In this document: piece after piece, positions 10,980 through 24,276 of the stretch
Position numbering within the stretch: the stretch's first letter is position 1
Layout: each line of letters begins with the position of its first letter
Source of the DNA: Anas platyrhynchos
Taxonomy: Eukaryota; Chordata; Aves; Anseriformes; Anatidae
Assembly: GCF_047663525.1 (NCBI RefSeq)
Contig: NC_092592.1
Coordinates: 26,531,001 to 26,595,000, forward strand
Reading direction: 5' to 3'
Length of the DNA: 64,000 nt
Notes under the pieces: generated by a model
Database searches by the model: none
Told to the model about the DNA's origin: nothing
Seen by the model: the letters and a program-made list of their open reading frames with translations, nothing else
Program-made: the position numbers and the translations under genes

Positions 10980-13900
10980 GAGCAAATCGTGAAGTCATTC
11001 ACAGCAGAATGCGTCTGGGCTGCAGGCCCCCAGGCAGCATGTCTGGAGCTGCGGAGCTGCCCTCCTGCCCTTGTTCTAACCAGGAGAGCTCTGCTCCCTG
11101 CACTCCAGGAATCAGCTGCTACAGCCTGTGTGAGACATTCAGGCACTGGTGCACAGCAGGGAGAATGAGTCCAGGTGGCGAGTGCTGCCCTCACTAGCAG
11201 GGCACGTGAATCCTGGCGCTCATCCTCTGGGTGTGAGCACCATGCTTCTCCCTCAGGTAAGGATGGTTGCTGCCTGCAGACCCTGAAGTTAGAGGAAGGT
11301 CAGTTTAAAAGCAGTTGGTGCTCAGCTCTGTGCCCAGCTCTGGACACAGCGTGTCCTGTGCGTAGCACAGCTGTCGCTGCATGGAATACCACAAGGAGGA
11401 ATTCAGCATTGGGTTGTGGTGCTCCAAGGTGAGCGCCCAGCTAGTGATGTTACATCCATGTTGCTGTGCAGATGGGACTTCCTGGTAGCTCGTTTGGATT
11501 ATTTATAGTGAGACAGGATGAAACGGTACATGCCGGCAAAAGCAATGGATTATCCTGTCTCCGTATGTCTTCAGATCCAAACCAGATGGCTCTCCGAAGG
11601 GTCTGCTCACGCCAACACAAGCAATTAGTCTGAGCACAGGAGCAGCTAGGTGAGGTCTGACAACAAGTGAGTAGGAGTGCAGGACAGGTGATCTGATGGT
11701 CCTTTGAGACAACTTGTCTGAGTCTTGGTTCCGTCAGTGTGCAGCAGGGAAATCCGGATGTATGACTGCCGGCGGTGTGCTGGGCAGGCACAGTGCAAGC
11801 CTCTGAGCTGTAATGGGGTTAAAGGTATGATCCAAGGTTCAGCCAGGTGGGGTGATAGAGGCTGGGTCTTAAAATGCTGCTTGCCCTGTCTGGGCAGGCT
11901 TGAAGTAGAAGCAAAAGTGGAAATAAAGCTATTTCCACCCTAAAAGTATCTTAAGCAGGCAAAATCTTTCTGGCATTCTTCATATAAATAAATAATTCCA
12001 GAGGGAAAAACAGTCCCAACCCATGCATCCCCACAATTTCTTTTTGTATGACTGATTATCCTGAGTTCCCCTCCGTTGCACTGGCTCTCTCCATCGCTCA
12101 AGCCTCTCCAGGACGTTCCCCCAGACATCTCCTTGCTCCTCCTCTTTTGAGACTTCATCTCTGGAGAGGAACCTCTACCAGCCTACTGCACAGGCGGTAT
12201 TCTGCACTTCATCCCTCGCTGTCGCATCCTCCCCCGTCTGTGCTGCAAGATGCTAGCGGCATTTTCAGCCCTAGCAGCACACACACGCCCTTGTACCTCT
12301 GCCTGCTAACAGAAGCTGTTTCTCTGCCGTGTCTGTTCTTGGAAAGGCAGAGCAAACTGTCCCTCAGAGGGTATCTAGTCAGGCTACTGCAAAATAGTGC
12401 CAGAAGCAGTATTGCATGTTACCATGGCTCTGAGTGATTTTGGTCTGCACAGGGCGGTGTGGGCCAGAGACAGTGGCCAGTTCCATGTTCATAACCAAAG
12501 CTGAATTCAGATTCTTTTTTTCTTTTGGCATCTGGAAGGAAGTGAATAAGGACAGTGAGGCTGAGATATTCAAACTCTGTTGTGTCTTAACACTTCTTCC
12601 CGTGGCAAAGCCCTGCAGCCTCATGCCAAAGGCTGGACCCTCCTGTTTGAAGCCTCGTGTAGGTGCACATCCACACAACAGAATTGCCAGAGGACGTGCA
12701 GAGAGGGTGAGGGAGGCCACCCTGGCCCCATGCTGCACGCTGAAGGATCTGCTGTCACCGTGCATCTGAACCATGTGCAACATACTCCTGCCCCCAACCA
12801 CGGCATTAGCTCAGCTTGCCTCCGAGGACATATTTGAAGCTGAGAGCAAGGAAAGGGCTTGCTAGGGAGCAGCACTTGGCTGGGATCCTGCCCTGGTTGC
12901 ACTGCTGACTAGATCAGCCGTGTGGTCCCTGGGCAGGGGGATGGATGCGCTGCTCACACGGAGCTCCTCATGCCACCAGCACCCATCCCAGCATGGTCAC
13001 AGGTGGCCTTGCGGAGCCTGCTGGTTGCAGGGTGCTCTCATATTGCCCTCTTGTGGTCCTAGAAAATGTAAGACCATCTCGGTTCCCCTTGCTTTCCAGG
13101 GCAGAGTCGGAGGAGGGGGATTTCTTCTGTTTGGAACAGGACAGGCCTTCCAGGAGGCCACTGCACTCACTCTGGCAGGCTGCTGTGGGGTTGTTGGCAC
13201 AGTAGCGAAGTTGGAGTCTCCATGGAAAGCTTTTTGCCCTATAAAACCGTTCCTACAAGACATAACCTTTTTGTTTTGAAAGCAACTCTCTCTGGGCTGG
13301 GATTTGTCCAGCACAATCCCCTCCCAGCTCTGAATATTTTTGTGTTGAACAGTTTGGTAAGGCTCCACTTGGCCATGGCCAAGCTCTCCACGTGAAAACA
13401 CAGTTACAAAATGTTTCCGAGGCAGCACTCTGTCAAGCCCGCCTCTCAAAGGCTTGCCATGAACTTAGTCCCAAGTGTTGCAAAAAACATGGTCTAAAAA
13501 CAATGCTAAACCCTCAGACACATCTGCACTGCAATGATTTCACATCCTTCTTCCAGGCTGCAGAGTCCCAGCCTGCCTGGCAGTTCCCGTACCCCTGAGC
13601 ATCCTCACTGCCCTCCTCTGAACCTTTTTCTGTGGCTTGCATGAAGAAGGCAGAACAAGGGAAAGTACAAATAGCTGAACCCAAAGAAGGGTGAGCCATC
13701 TTTGCTGGATGTCAGCAGAGGTGGTTTGGTCATGGCCGTGACCTGGAAGGCCGCAGGACTGGCATGATGGACCGTCCAGCAGTGCTGAGGTTAAACAAGA
13801 GAGAGATAGAAATGGATGACTGTACGAAGAACAGTCAGTAAAATGCTTAGTGGAGCCATACAGGGGGACACATTTTACAGCTAAAAATATACAATTCTTT

Positions 13901-15250
13901 TTAAAGTGCATAGCTTTTCCTGGAACACTGGAAAAGTTGAACGCAAAGCCAAGGAAAGGGTTGGCTGGAAGTGAAGATAGCAATGAAAAGCTCAGAGCCA
14001 CCACATAAGTAATAGTGGAGGCAAAGGCAAAAGAAGAGGGACACAGACCTGCCCAAATGCATTCAGGTAGTCCAGTGTGAGAGTTATCAGGAAAAGCTGG
14101 GCGGCCTCAGAGCCCTACAGGCTTCAGGGTTTGTTGCTATATGCAAGAGTGGTTTGGGACTCAGCTTCCAGAAAAAGCCTCGCAGCTTTCCTTGGATGGT
14201 GTTATTTCTGTCTTGGCACGTATGAGTTTAGACTGATTGCGCTGCTGCCTGCAAAGGACTCTGTGCTTTTACCCAGAGGTGCCACTGTATCTACCACCCA
14301 CCCTTATCCCCTGGCTGCATTTCTGTGCTGTTCCCACAGCCCTGTGAACACTGACACCTGTGCGGTCATTTTACGGTGCCCTGGAGAAAGCTGTGGAGCT
14401 GCACCGAGCTCACTCTTAACTGTGTGCAGTTCAGGTCCCCCTCCTGGCTCTTGCTGGTCACATGCTGTGAGCCGGGAGAGCTTCCAAGGAGGCTGTGCAC
14501 AGCTGCCAGGTCCTTCTGCTCCTACACCGCTGGGTAAACACTACACCTCGCTGGGCAGCACTGGCCATTGTTGAGGCTGAAGACTATTTCCCATTGCTAC
14601 TCAGGGCTACGGTCCTCTAGAGCAGATTGGCTGTTCTTTCTGCGTAAAGGATGGAGTACCCTGGCTCAGAACCTCTCAGCTGGCAAGAACAGCAGAGCTT
14701 TTAGGCTCAGAGGACAACGTTTAAAACCCAGTGGCAGGGTCTGGTGTCCATTCTTCGGCTCCAGCAAAGTGCACACGAAGAACCATACCTGCAGGGAAAA
14801 GCACCCAGCTCCTTGTGCAGCCCCGGGCCCCCTGCCAACAGCAAAGCGCCGTGGCAGCCTTGTGGGTCCCAGCACCAGCAGAGCAGACGGGGAGTCAGCT
14901 CGGAGCCTGTGCACGCACTAACACGACTTTTACAGCGGGGCGTGCGCCGTGCTCTGCGCACCCTGTTCCCAGCTGGTGGCAAGCCAAGCTGTGAGCTCGG
15001 AGGTTGCCATGGAGAAGTGTAGCTAAATGCACAAACAAGTGTCAAGCTGCGATATCTGCGCTGGAGGCTGAGGCTCGGGGCTTCACAGCGTGCTGCTGAG
15101 GGAGGGTATCCCTTGGGGCACGGAGGCGTTTTCGGCCTGCCAGGAAAACCAGCGCGGGACCAGCTGTGCATGGTGCGCCCCTCTGTGTGCTGCACAAACC
15201 GGCTGCTGCCTTCTGCCGGGAGCTCTTTGTTGTTCTCCATTTGGGGGATC
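10980..15250. other. Intergenic region between CPN1 and DNMBP
   Basis: About 4.3 kb with no exon I can support. Short open frames on both strands have no recognisable motifs. A stretch near 13580-13640 resembles the antisense core of CR1. The remainder looks like ordinary unique sequence and probably includes distal promoter DNA of DNMBP. Confidence 0.6.
13580..13640 (-). mobile_element. Possible CR1 LINE remnant
   Basis: The plus strand contains a gagcatcctcactgccctcc-type phrase followed by tctgaacctttttct, similar to the antisense of the central part of CR1. Only about 60 bases are recognisable, so this is tentative. Confidence 0.35.
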
Positions 15251-16150
15251 CTACAGCGGGGCTAAGCCGCCAGGGCCAGCTCCTCGCAGCAAAACCGAGA
15301 CGGCACCAGATGGACGGTGCAGCCCCGCTCCTCAGCTGTTGCCCACGAGGCAGCGAGAGACACCCAGGCGAAGGCAGCAGCGGGGAACGGAGCCCTGGCA
15401 CCAGTGGTGCCTGCGAGGCACCAACACGTTGTGGGGCAGGAGGCGAAGCTGCGGGGGCTGCTCCTGCTCCAGCAGCGCCGCGAGGCTGTCCCGGGGCCGT
15501 CCCCATGTCACCGGGGGGGGGGTCCCCAGGCTCGGGGCCTGCCCGGGGAAGCAGCTCCGGCCGCGGCCTCCCAGCTCCAGCAGGCCGGGCCGGGCCGTGC
15601 GGAGGCGGGCAGGCGGCGGGGCGGGCCGCGGGGCCGGGCGGGCGCTGGGGGCCGGCCCGGGCGGAGCCGGGCGGCCGCGGGGCCGGAGCGGGGAGCCGGG
15701 GGCAGGGAGGGGGGACCGGAGGCGGGAGCGGGGACCCGCAGGGCCGGAGCGGCCGCGGCGCCCGGAGCGGGCTGGGAGCAGGTAGGGACCCGCCGGGGGG
15801 AGCCGGGCTCCGGCCGCTCGGCTCCCCCCGCTTTGCGCCCCCCCCCCCTCGGCCTGCGCCTCCCCCGGCGCGGCCCGGCCCCCGCCTCCGCTGCGGCCCC
15901 TCGGTCTCTGCCCTGCCTTCCCCCGGCAGGGAGGCGGCGGGGCCGGGCTGCCCCCGCCCCGGGCCTCCCCGCAGTGCCCCGAGCCGTGCCGGCTGCCCCT
16001 GGGCACGGGGGGTGCCGCTCGGTGGGCCCGGGCCGCCCCTCGGCTGGGCTGTGGCTGGGCTGTCCCGGCCCCCCAGGGCACGGAGCCGGGTGCTCGGCGT
16101 GTGCCGGGGCTCTGCCCGCTCACCCGCTGCCCCGACAGCTCTTCGGGGGG
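15250..16150. promoter_or_regulatory. DNMBP: CpG island, DNMBP promoter
   Basis: Dense CpG island with several GC boxes (for example GGGGCGGG near 15617). It is the only island between CPN1 and the DNMBP coding start and points in the right direction. No TATA box is evident, as is usual for broadly expressed genes. Open frames on both strands across the island are a by-product of the composition. Confidence 0.7.
15550..15781 (+). other. DNMBP: Probable noncoding first exon of DNMBP
   Basis: A good donor, GAGCAG followed by GTAGGG, occurs at 15781/15782 inside the CpG island. The first coding exon far downstream has an acceptor only about 35 bases before its ATG, so a separate 5' untranslated exon is required, and this is the best placed candidate. 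The left edge (transcription start) is a guess. Confidence 0.4.
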
Positions 16151-17127
16151 CACGGGGTGCGTGGAGCAGCCTTTGAGCCACCCCGGTGCTTCCCACCCTG
16201 CCTTCGTGCTGCCCGGCCGAGCGGCATCGGGGTGGGGTGGCTTAAAACGTGTGTGTGCGGCTGGTGGGGTCTCGGGGTGAGGGTGTGTGTGCCAGCAGAC
16301 CTGCAGGGAGCTGGCACTGCCAGCTTGCTAACGGGGAGCACCTGGTCCTGGAGAAACAGCACAGGCGTGTGAGCAGCAACCTGAGCGGTGATGCTGTGAC
16401 GAGGGGCAGCACAGGTGCCCACGCAGGGAGCTAAAGCTGCAGGGTGCAGCGCCGTGCCTTCCCCAGCTGCTCCTCTGCGAGCACCCACGTTGCTCGTGCC
16501 AGCCTGGGAAGAGAAACTTCCGAGAGTTTCCTCCCCTTCTCGCTCTAGTAAATGCCAACTGCTGAGCGTTGCTGCCAGCCTGGCAGCACTGCCTGGTACT
16601 CTAAGAGAGGCAAGCTGGCAGTGCCTCCTGCAGTGGCCTCGCCAGGGCATGGAGGCTGCATCCTGAACGCCCTCCGAGGGGCTGCAGCTCTGGGGCTGAG
16701 CCTGTTGCTGTCACAGGCTGAGCAGAGCGGTGCCGCAGCTGACCCTGTCCTTGACACAGTTTTGGCCTCTGAGTTGAAAGAGCTCCACTGCCTTTGCTGG
16801 TGTTTGAAGTACTTCCCCCACACCAGTCCTTTCACATCTCATTCTCCTTGCACAGTACCTAGCAAGCCTTTAGTTGTGTAATACATATTGCAAGTAACAT
16901 CTGTTTTGAGGTTTTTCATGTTTACATGACTTTCTGCTGAAAAAGCTCGCTCTCCGCTTGCCTCTGCCATTCTCTCCTTCGCCGCTGCCATTATGATTCT
17001 CTTTACATCCACAAAAGGTCTGAAAGAGTTTGTAGATACAGAATTTGTAGCTTTTTAGGTATTTTGCCAAATTCAGCCTCTGTACTGTGCTGGGAGACGT
17101 CACCATCATCCCCCTCATCTTGACTCA

Positions 17128-17290
17128 CTTCTCTGGCTGCAAGTCATGCTGGGCATCGTGTTTAAATGTGTCCTCCTTGTTTTCAAGGCCCTGTATAGCA
17201 CAGTTAAAGCCCACATCTCTGAGCTGGCTTCTTTTGCTGTTCTTTAGAAATCCTCTGCTCTGCCAAGGACAACATTTCAGTTCTCTCTCC
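17128..17290 (+). mobile_element. Decayed L2-like LINE reverse-transcriptase relic
   Basis: Read from 17128 on the plus strand, the translation has the spacing LLWL-V-IVFK-VLLVFKAL, then HISEL, a stop, and SSALP. This matches the conserved end of L2/CR1-clade reverse-transcriptase ORFs (LHWLPV, FK, LL-KAL, YLSELL, LRS). One stop and several substitutions show it is dead. The family call is by memory of the motif order; true ends are unknown and probably lie between 17050 and 17400. Confidence 0.45.
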
Positions 17291-18241
17291 AGCTGCTTCA
17301 GTTGCTCCCAGTGCCCTTTTCCCACTTTCCCTGATGCCTGGCTGCCACACCACTGCACCCACTCTGTTGCCATTCCTCTTAGGATTAGCAGTGACATTAA
17401 AAACTTGTATGTATGTGTAAAGATTTTAGAAACATGTTAAATTTGCAAGGGGCCAGGAGGAATTCCTACAGGAGAGGAAAGGCACGAGCCTCGTGGCCCT
17501 GCAGAGCCCCAGGTGTGTTCGCTGCCCTGGGGAGCGTGGCTGTGTGATAATCGCAGGGTTCGCTGTGCGGCTGCGGTGTCCGCGCAGTGGGTGGCTGTTC
17601 GGACGGACTTTGTAATGCCAGTGATGTGTGCCTGGGTGGGGTGCCCTCAGTTGTGCTTAGCACTTCACTACCTTAACTGATAATTTCCCCTCAACCTCCA
17701 ACAAAAATGTGTTTCTAATGAATTGTAAATTCATGATGATTGCTTAACCCCGCTTCTGAGTGGCATAGCTTTTAGTTTGTTTTGGTTTTAAAACCTTTGT
17801 ATTAGGGCATAAACTATATTGCTTCCTTGTCAGGAGCACTTGGAGGCTCTGAAAAGGGTTAGGGCCACATGATAGCAGGTATCAATGGAGTCCCTCCCAG
17901 GGGATTCAGCTTCTCTGGAGATAGTGAGCAGCACAGAATGGGCGTAAAGGTGAGCAAAGAGTAGAGCTTCCAGTTCAAATGAGTAATCCCCATATTTCTG
18001 CACTCCCTACCCAACAACCAAAGCATCACTGGGGACTTCTGTTCAAAAGCTGCATTGAAAAATACCGGTCAGGGTACAAAGTAAAGCTCTCAGGTGTTGA
18101 GGAATGTCCTTGTATCCCCAGTTCAACCTGTTTTGGGTACGTACTCAAGGTACAATGACTAATTTTGTGATTGTGTACTGCCTACCTGAGGGATCCCAGG
18201 CACAGGTACTGCACGGCAGAAGGGGTGCAGCTGTTGGGATT

Positions 18242-18300
18242 TTGTCTGGTCCTTATTCTATATTGTATTTATGTTGTATCTATGTTGTCTGGTCCTTATT
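18242..18300. repeat. Direct repeat TTGTCTGGTCCTTATT
   Basis: The 16-base word occurs at about 18242 and again at about 18285, each followed by a TAT/TGTAT-rich tail. It is a local duplication in DNMBP intron 1. Confidence 0.8.
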
Positions 18301-21300
18301 GTATGTTGTATCGTTTTAGATGTGTGCCTTGGGGAGGGAGAAGACAGGACTCGGTAAGGGTGTCTGTGAAGTGCATGCAGCCACTCAGTACAGTATGGCT
18401 TGAACTGGGGAAGCTCTTATCTCCTAAGCTGGTGCTCTGGCCTCTGTGTGTTTAGGGCCACAATGCTATAGATTAAGTATCCATCGCAGTGTCCTTGCTC
18501 ACATGTTTTGGCAAGGTGCTCTGCTTTGCATTAAAAATTGATGCTGTGCTCAAGTTTCCAGATGACTTTCATTCGCTTGCCATCTGGCCCAACGCGAGCT
18601 CCTCTTCCTTCCTCCCCAACCTACGCCTACCCCGCACAAACCCTGCCAGCCGGCACCGAGCCGTGTCCCGCTACCGAGCAGGTGACAGCACTGTGACAGC
18701 CAGTGCCCAGCTGGAGGGAAAAAAACGTGGTTTGGGTGACTTGTGTGATACACACAGAGCTCCTGTGGCAAACACCCCGAACTGTCACACACGTGCTGTG
18801 GGGAAGGCAGAGCTCAAGCAGCCGTTGTTCTTGGTGATCCTGGATCTGGGGTTTTGCTGATCCAACTTTGGTGTATTTATTTTAATTATTTCTGTATGTC
18901 AGGTTTAAAAGGAAATGAGGCTATTTCGTTTTAAAGCAGGGAGATTCCTCATCCTCCTGGGAGCCATATGGGGTCTGGAGATGGCAGGACGTAAGAGAGA
19001 TCACGTGTTTCCCACTGCGAGAAGCTCAGCGGGGGGGCTCTGTGGGATCTGTGCAGACAAACAGCATAACGAGAGGCTGCAGCAGTCCGCATGGCCCCGG
19101 CAGGAGAAGGCTCCTTTCTTGCACCATTAAGCCTGGTTTTGCCCTGCTTGCTGTCTTGTCCGGTCTGTTGAGGTTTGTAGGGGTGGCTCTGCAGTTTTCC
19201 TCAGTCCCTGCATTGGCACCATGTCCAGGGCCTGGCTCAATGGGGTATTGTTTGTCCCACCCGGGAATGTGCAGGCAAGCAAGGACCTCCGGGAGCTTGC
19301 AGAGCAACACGTTCTGCTCGGAGCAGGGGGGTGACTGTGGCTGGCAGCTCCAAAGGCTTCTGCAAGTGCTCAGGGTGTGCTCCAGAGTGGGTAATGTCCT
19401 GTCCTTGAAGCATGGCTGAGGACTGTGCAGGCCTTGCAGATGCAGCGGGGTAAGGAGGAAGGGAGGAGAGGTGGCCACATTTGGAGGCCATGGGGAAGTG
19501 GGAGGAACAGAGGTAAAGGGCAGGGAAAATGCCTCGGCACGTAGTTAGTGAGCTGTTCCTGACACAGTCGTGTGAGAGGCCAAGTGACACTCCTGGTTTC
19601 TGCCCACTGCACGTTAGGTACTGCTCCTGCACAGCGAGCGCTGCAGCAAATGTCCTGTGGAAGCCAGAGCCAGCAGCTGAGCAAGGCAGAGGGTATCGCT
19701 GTTTCTGGGGGTGGATTCTGTTTTCGGCGAACAGGCATTACGTTACAGTGAGGGGAAGGAGGCGTTAAAAGACAGAGGTAAAACGCATGGCATTTTTAAA
19801 TTTAAAAAAAAAGATCAGTGGCAGCGTTTGTTAATATTCTTTAATTGTTCTGTGACAAAGTTGGCTTTTGTGCACTTCTGGGAATCGGACTCCTTCCTGG
19901 CTTACTGCTTAGGCTGGCTCTCAGTTTTAAAGAGGCTGAGACATCTGCTGCACAAGAACATACTTGTCTCACTTGTGCAAACCGACTGTGCGTGTGGAAG
20001 CCTGCACTGCATTTTTTTTCTGTTTGGTGATATATTAAATTCTTGGTTACTGTGCTGGTGAGTTGCACTGCAGTGCTACCCATCGCCAGCTCTAACAGCA
20101 CTGGCTCTGAGCGAGAAGCTGAGAAGTATTATGTGGAGGGAGGCAGGTAGGGATGCTGCCCATCAGGTTTGGTTCTCTTGCTGCTAAATTCGTGGCATCT
20201 GTTCATTATTGCTTTTTATCTCATAATCTGATCAACGCTTTGGGTGTACCACTGGATTAGCTGTCTCAAAAGCCTTTGAGTCTCTCCTTTTACTGGGGCT
20301 ATTAATGCTGTTTGTAATCAACCTAAAATGATCTCTTCGTGTCACTGCATTATTTTTTAAGTGCTTGAAATCCTTGCTTCAGCAAAAATGGAGAAGAGAG
20401 AACTCCTGTTTTGAAGCTACAGAAACTCGTCAGAAATCAATTTACTCATCCGTACGATCAAACAGCCCAAAAGGGCATTTGTATCACCAGCTTCAGGAGG
20501 TCTGCTTCCATGTAAGCTATGATCCTTTGAGCAAGCGCCTGGTAATAGTTCACTGTTGTGCTGGTGAGTCCTTTATTTGAGGCATTTTACCCTGTCCAGT
20601 CTCAGCCACGAAGAGAGAGGAGGGTAAGAGAAATTGTCTGAGTCAGTGTGTAAATGTCTCCTCTTGGCTGCCGTGGCGTGATCTGCGCTGAAGGTCTCAC
20701 AACAATCCTGTAAGTGAGCTAATAGCTCTCATTTCATTCCGGTCTGGCCTTTCATCAGCCCACACTGGACCAGACATACTCCAGAGCTAATGACAAGAAG
20801 GGGTAGGCTGTCTTCCACCAAGGTGATGTGTGCTGAGCATGCATGTGGGGAGGCTGGGAGGAGTGATTAATGCCCTGGGAATTCGCTTCTCTGCCTCGCT
20901 ACACAAAGCTGTTGTGTCCGGGCACCGGGCGGGCTGCAGCTGGGCGCCAGGAACACGTTACCTAGTTTGCTCAGGATCAGGCACCGAGACAGAGACAGCG
21001 TGTTCTCAGCGGGCCGAGCTCGCCGCTGTGCCACAGCTTCATACTTGCACAGTGAGGCTCTCTTTGGACGTGGATCTGCTGCTAGGCGGAGGCAGGAATC
21101 CTGTCCTGCTCCAGCTCTGCTGCAATCTCCAGCCCTGACCTCTGCCAGGGTGAAGTCCCGGAGTTTGCTGAGTTGTGGGGGAGCTCTCCCTCCCCCTGGC
21201 TGGGAGGGATTGCCCCCCTTGGAGGTGAGAGGGGATGGTGCTTGGCCAGCAGTCAGGAGCCGTGACTCACTGGGGATCACAGGCGGAGCCCTGCTCTCCC

Positions 21301-24276
21301 TGCAGTCTGCTCTTCCTGCTGGAGCCCCTGCACGAGCAGTTGCTGGATGTTTTTCTCACCGGGCAGATCTGGGCTGGAGCTGGGAGAAGCTCGTGTCCAC
21401 CATTAAAGCTGAGGAATTGGACTCAGTAAGTTCCTGGTCTGCAAGATGCTGGAAGGCTTCCTTTTCTAGGTGGAGGTTTGGAGAAAATGTTGGCAGTCAG
21501 CACTCTGTGGAGTAAGACAAGGCCAAGACCCTGGAAAACATAATATTTTGTGTTCGAATCATGTTACGGAGCAAGCAAGCCCTGTAAGACTGATCCACTG
21601 CTTTCAAAGACAGGGGTATACTGTCTAGACTCGGACGGACGGAAAAGGACAGCAAGCAGCCTAGTATTCAGAGGTATTTCACAGTCCCTTGCTGGAAGAG
21701 GACAGTTTACCAGGTGCTGGCCCTGGACTTTCAAGGGACAGAGTGATCTGGGAGGTGTTGCCCCAGTAGGACCGGCTTTAGGGGCTTACACTCCCTGCTG
21801 GCTGGCTGGTGAGGGGCTGGTCTGGTGGTGTATGCAGGGCAATTTAGAGAAGGATGTGCAAAAGAAGTGTCAGGTATTTCTGGAATACGGGTAAGAGTGG
21901 CCACTGCTGTCAGTGACCTGTGTGGGCTCATCAGAAATCCCCAGCAACCTCGCAGGAGAGTTTGTGTGCTCCTGGCTCTTGTCCCTGGCACTGGCACCAA
22001 GCCACCCCCGTGCTTGCTGACACTCGCATCCCTCCGAGCCGAAGCATCTGCGCTGCGGCAGTAGGGCTGTGGCTGCTCCCTTCCCTTCGTCCAACAGTCG
22101 GTCAGGGACTCCTGTGTATCAGAAGTAAGTTGCTGGATTAGTGTCGTTGTTAGATTGCTCTCTGTTTTCTGAGACATTTATCTCTGAGCTAAAGGAGAGC
22201 ACGCCCAGTTTCCCTGGGTCCTCCTGTTGTTAATCTGCCGTATCTGCAGTGCTTCTGAACTCTTCTGTCCCACTGAGTTGTGTGTTTTGTCAGGGAGTGA
22301 TCCTGCTTCTCAGTCCTGCTGAGGGAACATGGGCTTGTTGGGATTTTTGGGGCTGTTTCAGAAGTTGCTTAATGCTTCCTTGCCTCATGGGATGGCTCTC
22401 GGGGATTGCTTTTCACATCAATATGTTAGTAGCTGTGTTTTATTTTAAGTGCAGTTAATAGATATGTGTCAGAACAATTGCCGGTGTGCCTGCCTCTCTC
22501 AATCTTCTGTCTCGTTTGAAACAGAGCACCTTTAATGAATGAGTCCCCAGAGCTCCAGGTGAGTTAAGGAAGGGATGCTGCTGTTTTCCCCGGCAAGTAA
22601 CTGGGTCCCAGGCAGCAGGAAGGCCATGTCCTCACAGTGACCATTGTAAAGGGTTTGGGTCCGCAGAGCACATGCTGTGATCTTTGCATTCCTCAGACCA
22701 CTCTTACGTTACCCCTTTGACAGAGGAAATGGCAGAAATTCCACTGTAATCCTGGAGAACCTACCCTGAGGCAGCAATTTCACCTGCCTATTTTTATCTG
22801 TTGTCCAGTGCGGCTGTGAAGTGTGCAGACTCAGAATATGGCAAGTGTTTTTAGGACCCTGGGCTCAGCAGGTCCTTGTGCCACAGCCACCCCACCTCAC
22901 ACAGCGTGAGGCTGCTTTCTTGTCTTTACTATTTCCAAGCTAATTGAGGGCTCTTCCATCTTTTTCCCAGCTCCACATGGTCATGTTTTTATACTGTTGC
23001 TCTTTCTGCCTCAGTAGGTTCCTGCTATCCTGAACTGCAGCTCTTTGTGCTCCCGATTCACTCCAGTCCATTCATCTCTTTTTGGTGGCAAAGTGCTGTC
23101 GGCTGCTGGATATTGGGCTCTTTGTTTGCTCAGCCAGCACAATGCTGGTAACAAAGGGGCAGCCTGTGCCCCAAGGAGCTCACGTGCTAGGGGTAAGGCA
23201 GTGGCGAGCAATAGGGGTGACAGCAGGAGCAGAGGTGCGGGTGGTGGGAGAGCTGGCCATGCTGGCGGCGGCTGGGGGCGGGCAGGGACGTGCCCAGGAC
23301 ACTGCGGCTGCCGAGCACAAACCCGCTTTGTTCCCAGGAGGTGAGCCGGCCTGGATAAACAGAGCAGTCCCGTCAGCAGAAAGCATTTCCCTGGCCGGAG
23401 CCCCTGCTGGCGCTCTGGCTGGAAGTTTGCTGCCCGTGGGTAGCAGGGCTGTTTTGCTCCTCTCCGTGTTAGCCTGCCCTGCTCCTGCCTCTCCGGGGCT
23501 CAGGTGGGACATGCACAGCTTTGTGTTCTTGGCGTGTGTTGCTGTGTGTTGTCGCCCTGCTTTTTCTGCTGCTAGCGAGAGACGCGCCTGCTCCATAGCC
23601 GTGCTGTGTGCACAGCCAGCTCTGCGTGGCACTGGGAGGGTGACTGCTCACCGTGCACATTGACATCGTAGGGCTCCTGACAATCCTGGACAGAGGCACC
23701 TTTCAGTTCCTTTCCTGAAGGGTAAGGGAAGAAGGGACAGCCCAGTAAAGCTGCAGGGCTGCTGCTGCCTCAGTGCAGCGTGGGGCCTCGTTGGGGAGGC
23801 TGCTTGGTGCAGGGCAAAGGCGACACAGAGGTGTCCTGGCTCGGCTGCTGTGTGCAGTGGTGGCTGCTGCCTGCCCACAGAGGCCCCAGCACGCTCTGGG
23901 CCTGCCCTGGTGTCAGGGAAGCGTGGAGCTTCCTCCCCTCCTCTTGCTTCCTTCCTGACGGGAATTTGCTTCTAGATTTTTTTGCTGCTTCTCCCCCTGG
24001 TACAGCACAAACGTGTCCTGGCAGAGGTAGCCAGAAAGGCCAGATAAGGCAGGCAGGACCACGGGGGCTGCACTGCTGGAGACCCCCCCTCCTTTGGCTA
24101 CATGGGGAAGGGGCTCAGTGAGCTTAGGACAATGCCCCCTCGGTGCCCCTGCCCCTTGCACTCAGGAAAGGTTTTCCTTTCTGAGAATATTTGTGGTAAT
24201 TTCATTTTTTTCCTGCCACTAATGGATTTCCTCTTGTCTCAGCCTTAGGTACCGATCAGCCTGCAGACCCCACGCA

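Larger units (their letters stand above)
15782..24242 (+). other. DNMBP: First intron of DNMBP
   Basis: About 8.5 kb without a supported coding exon. It contains an L2-like LINE relic near 17128-17290, a small direct repeat at 18242-18300 and otherwise unremarkable unique sequence. Many short open frames are present but none shows a known domain. Confidence 0.5.

Noticed and set aside
15042-16372. Several 230-384-codon frames on both strands over the DNMBP CpG island
   Set aside because: Pro/Arg/Gly/Ala-only proteins typical of CpG islands and mutually overlapping on opposite strands. No protein family is recognisable.
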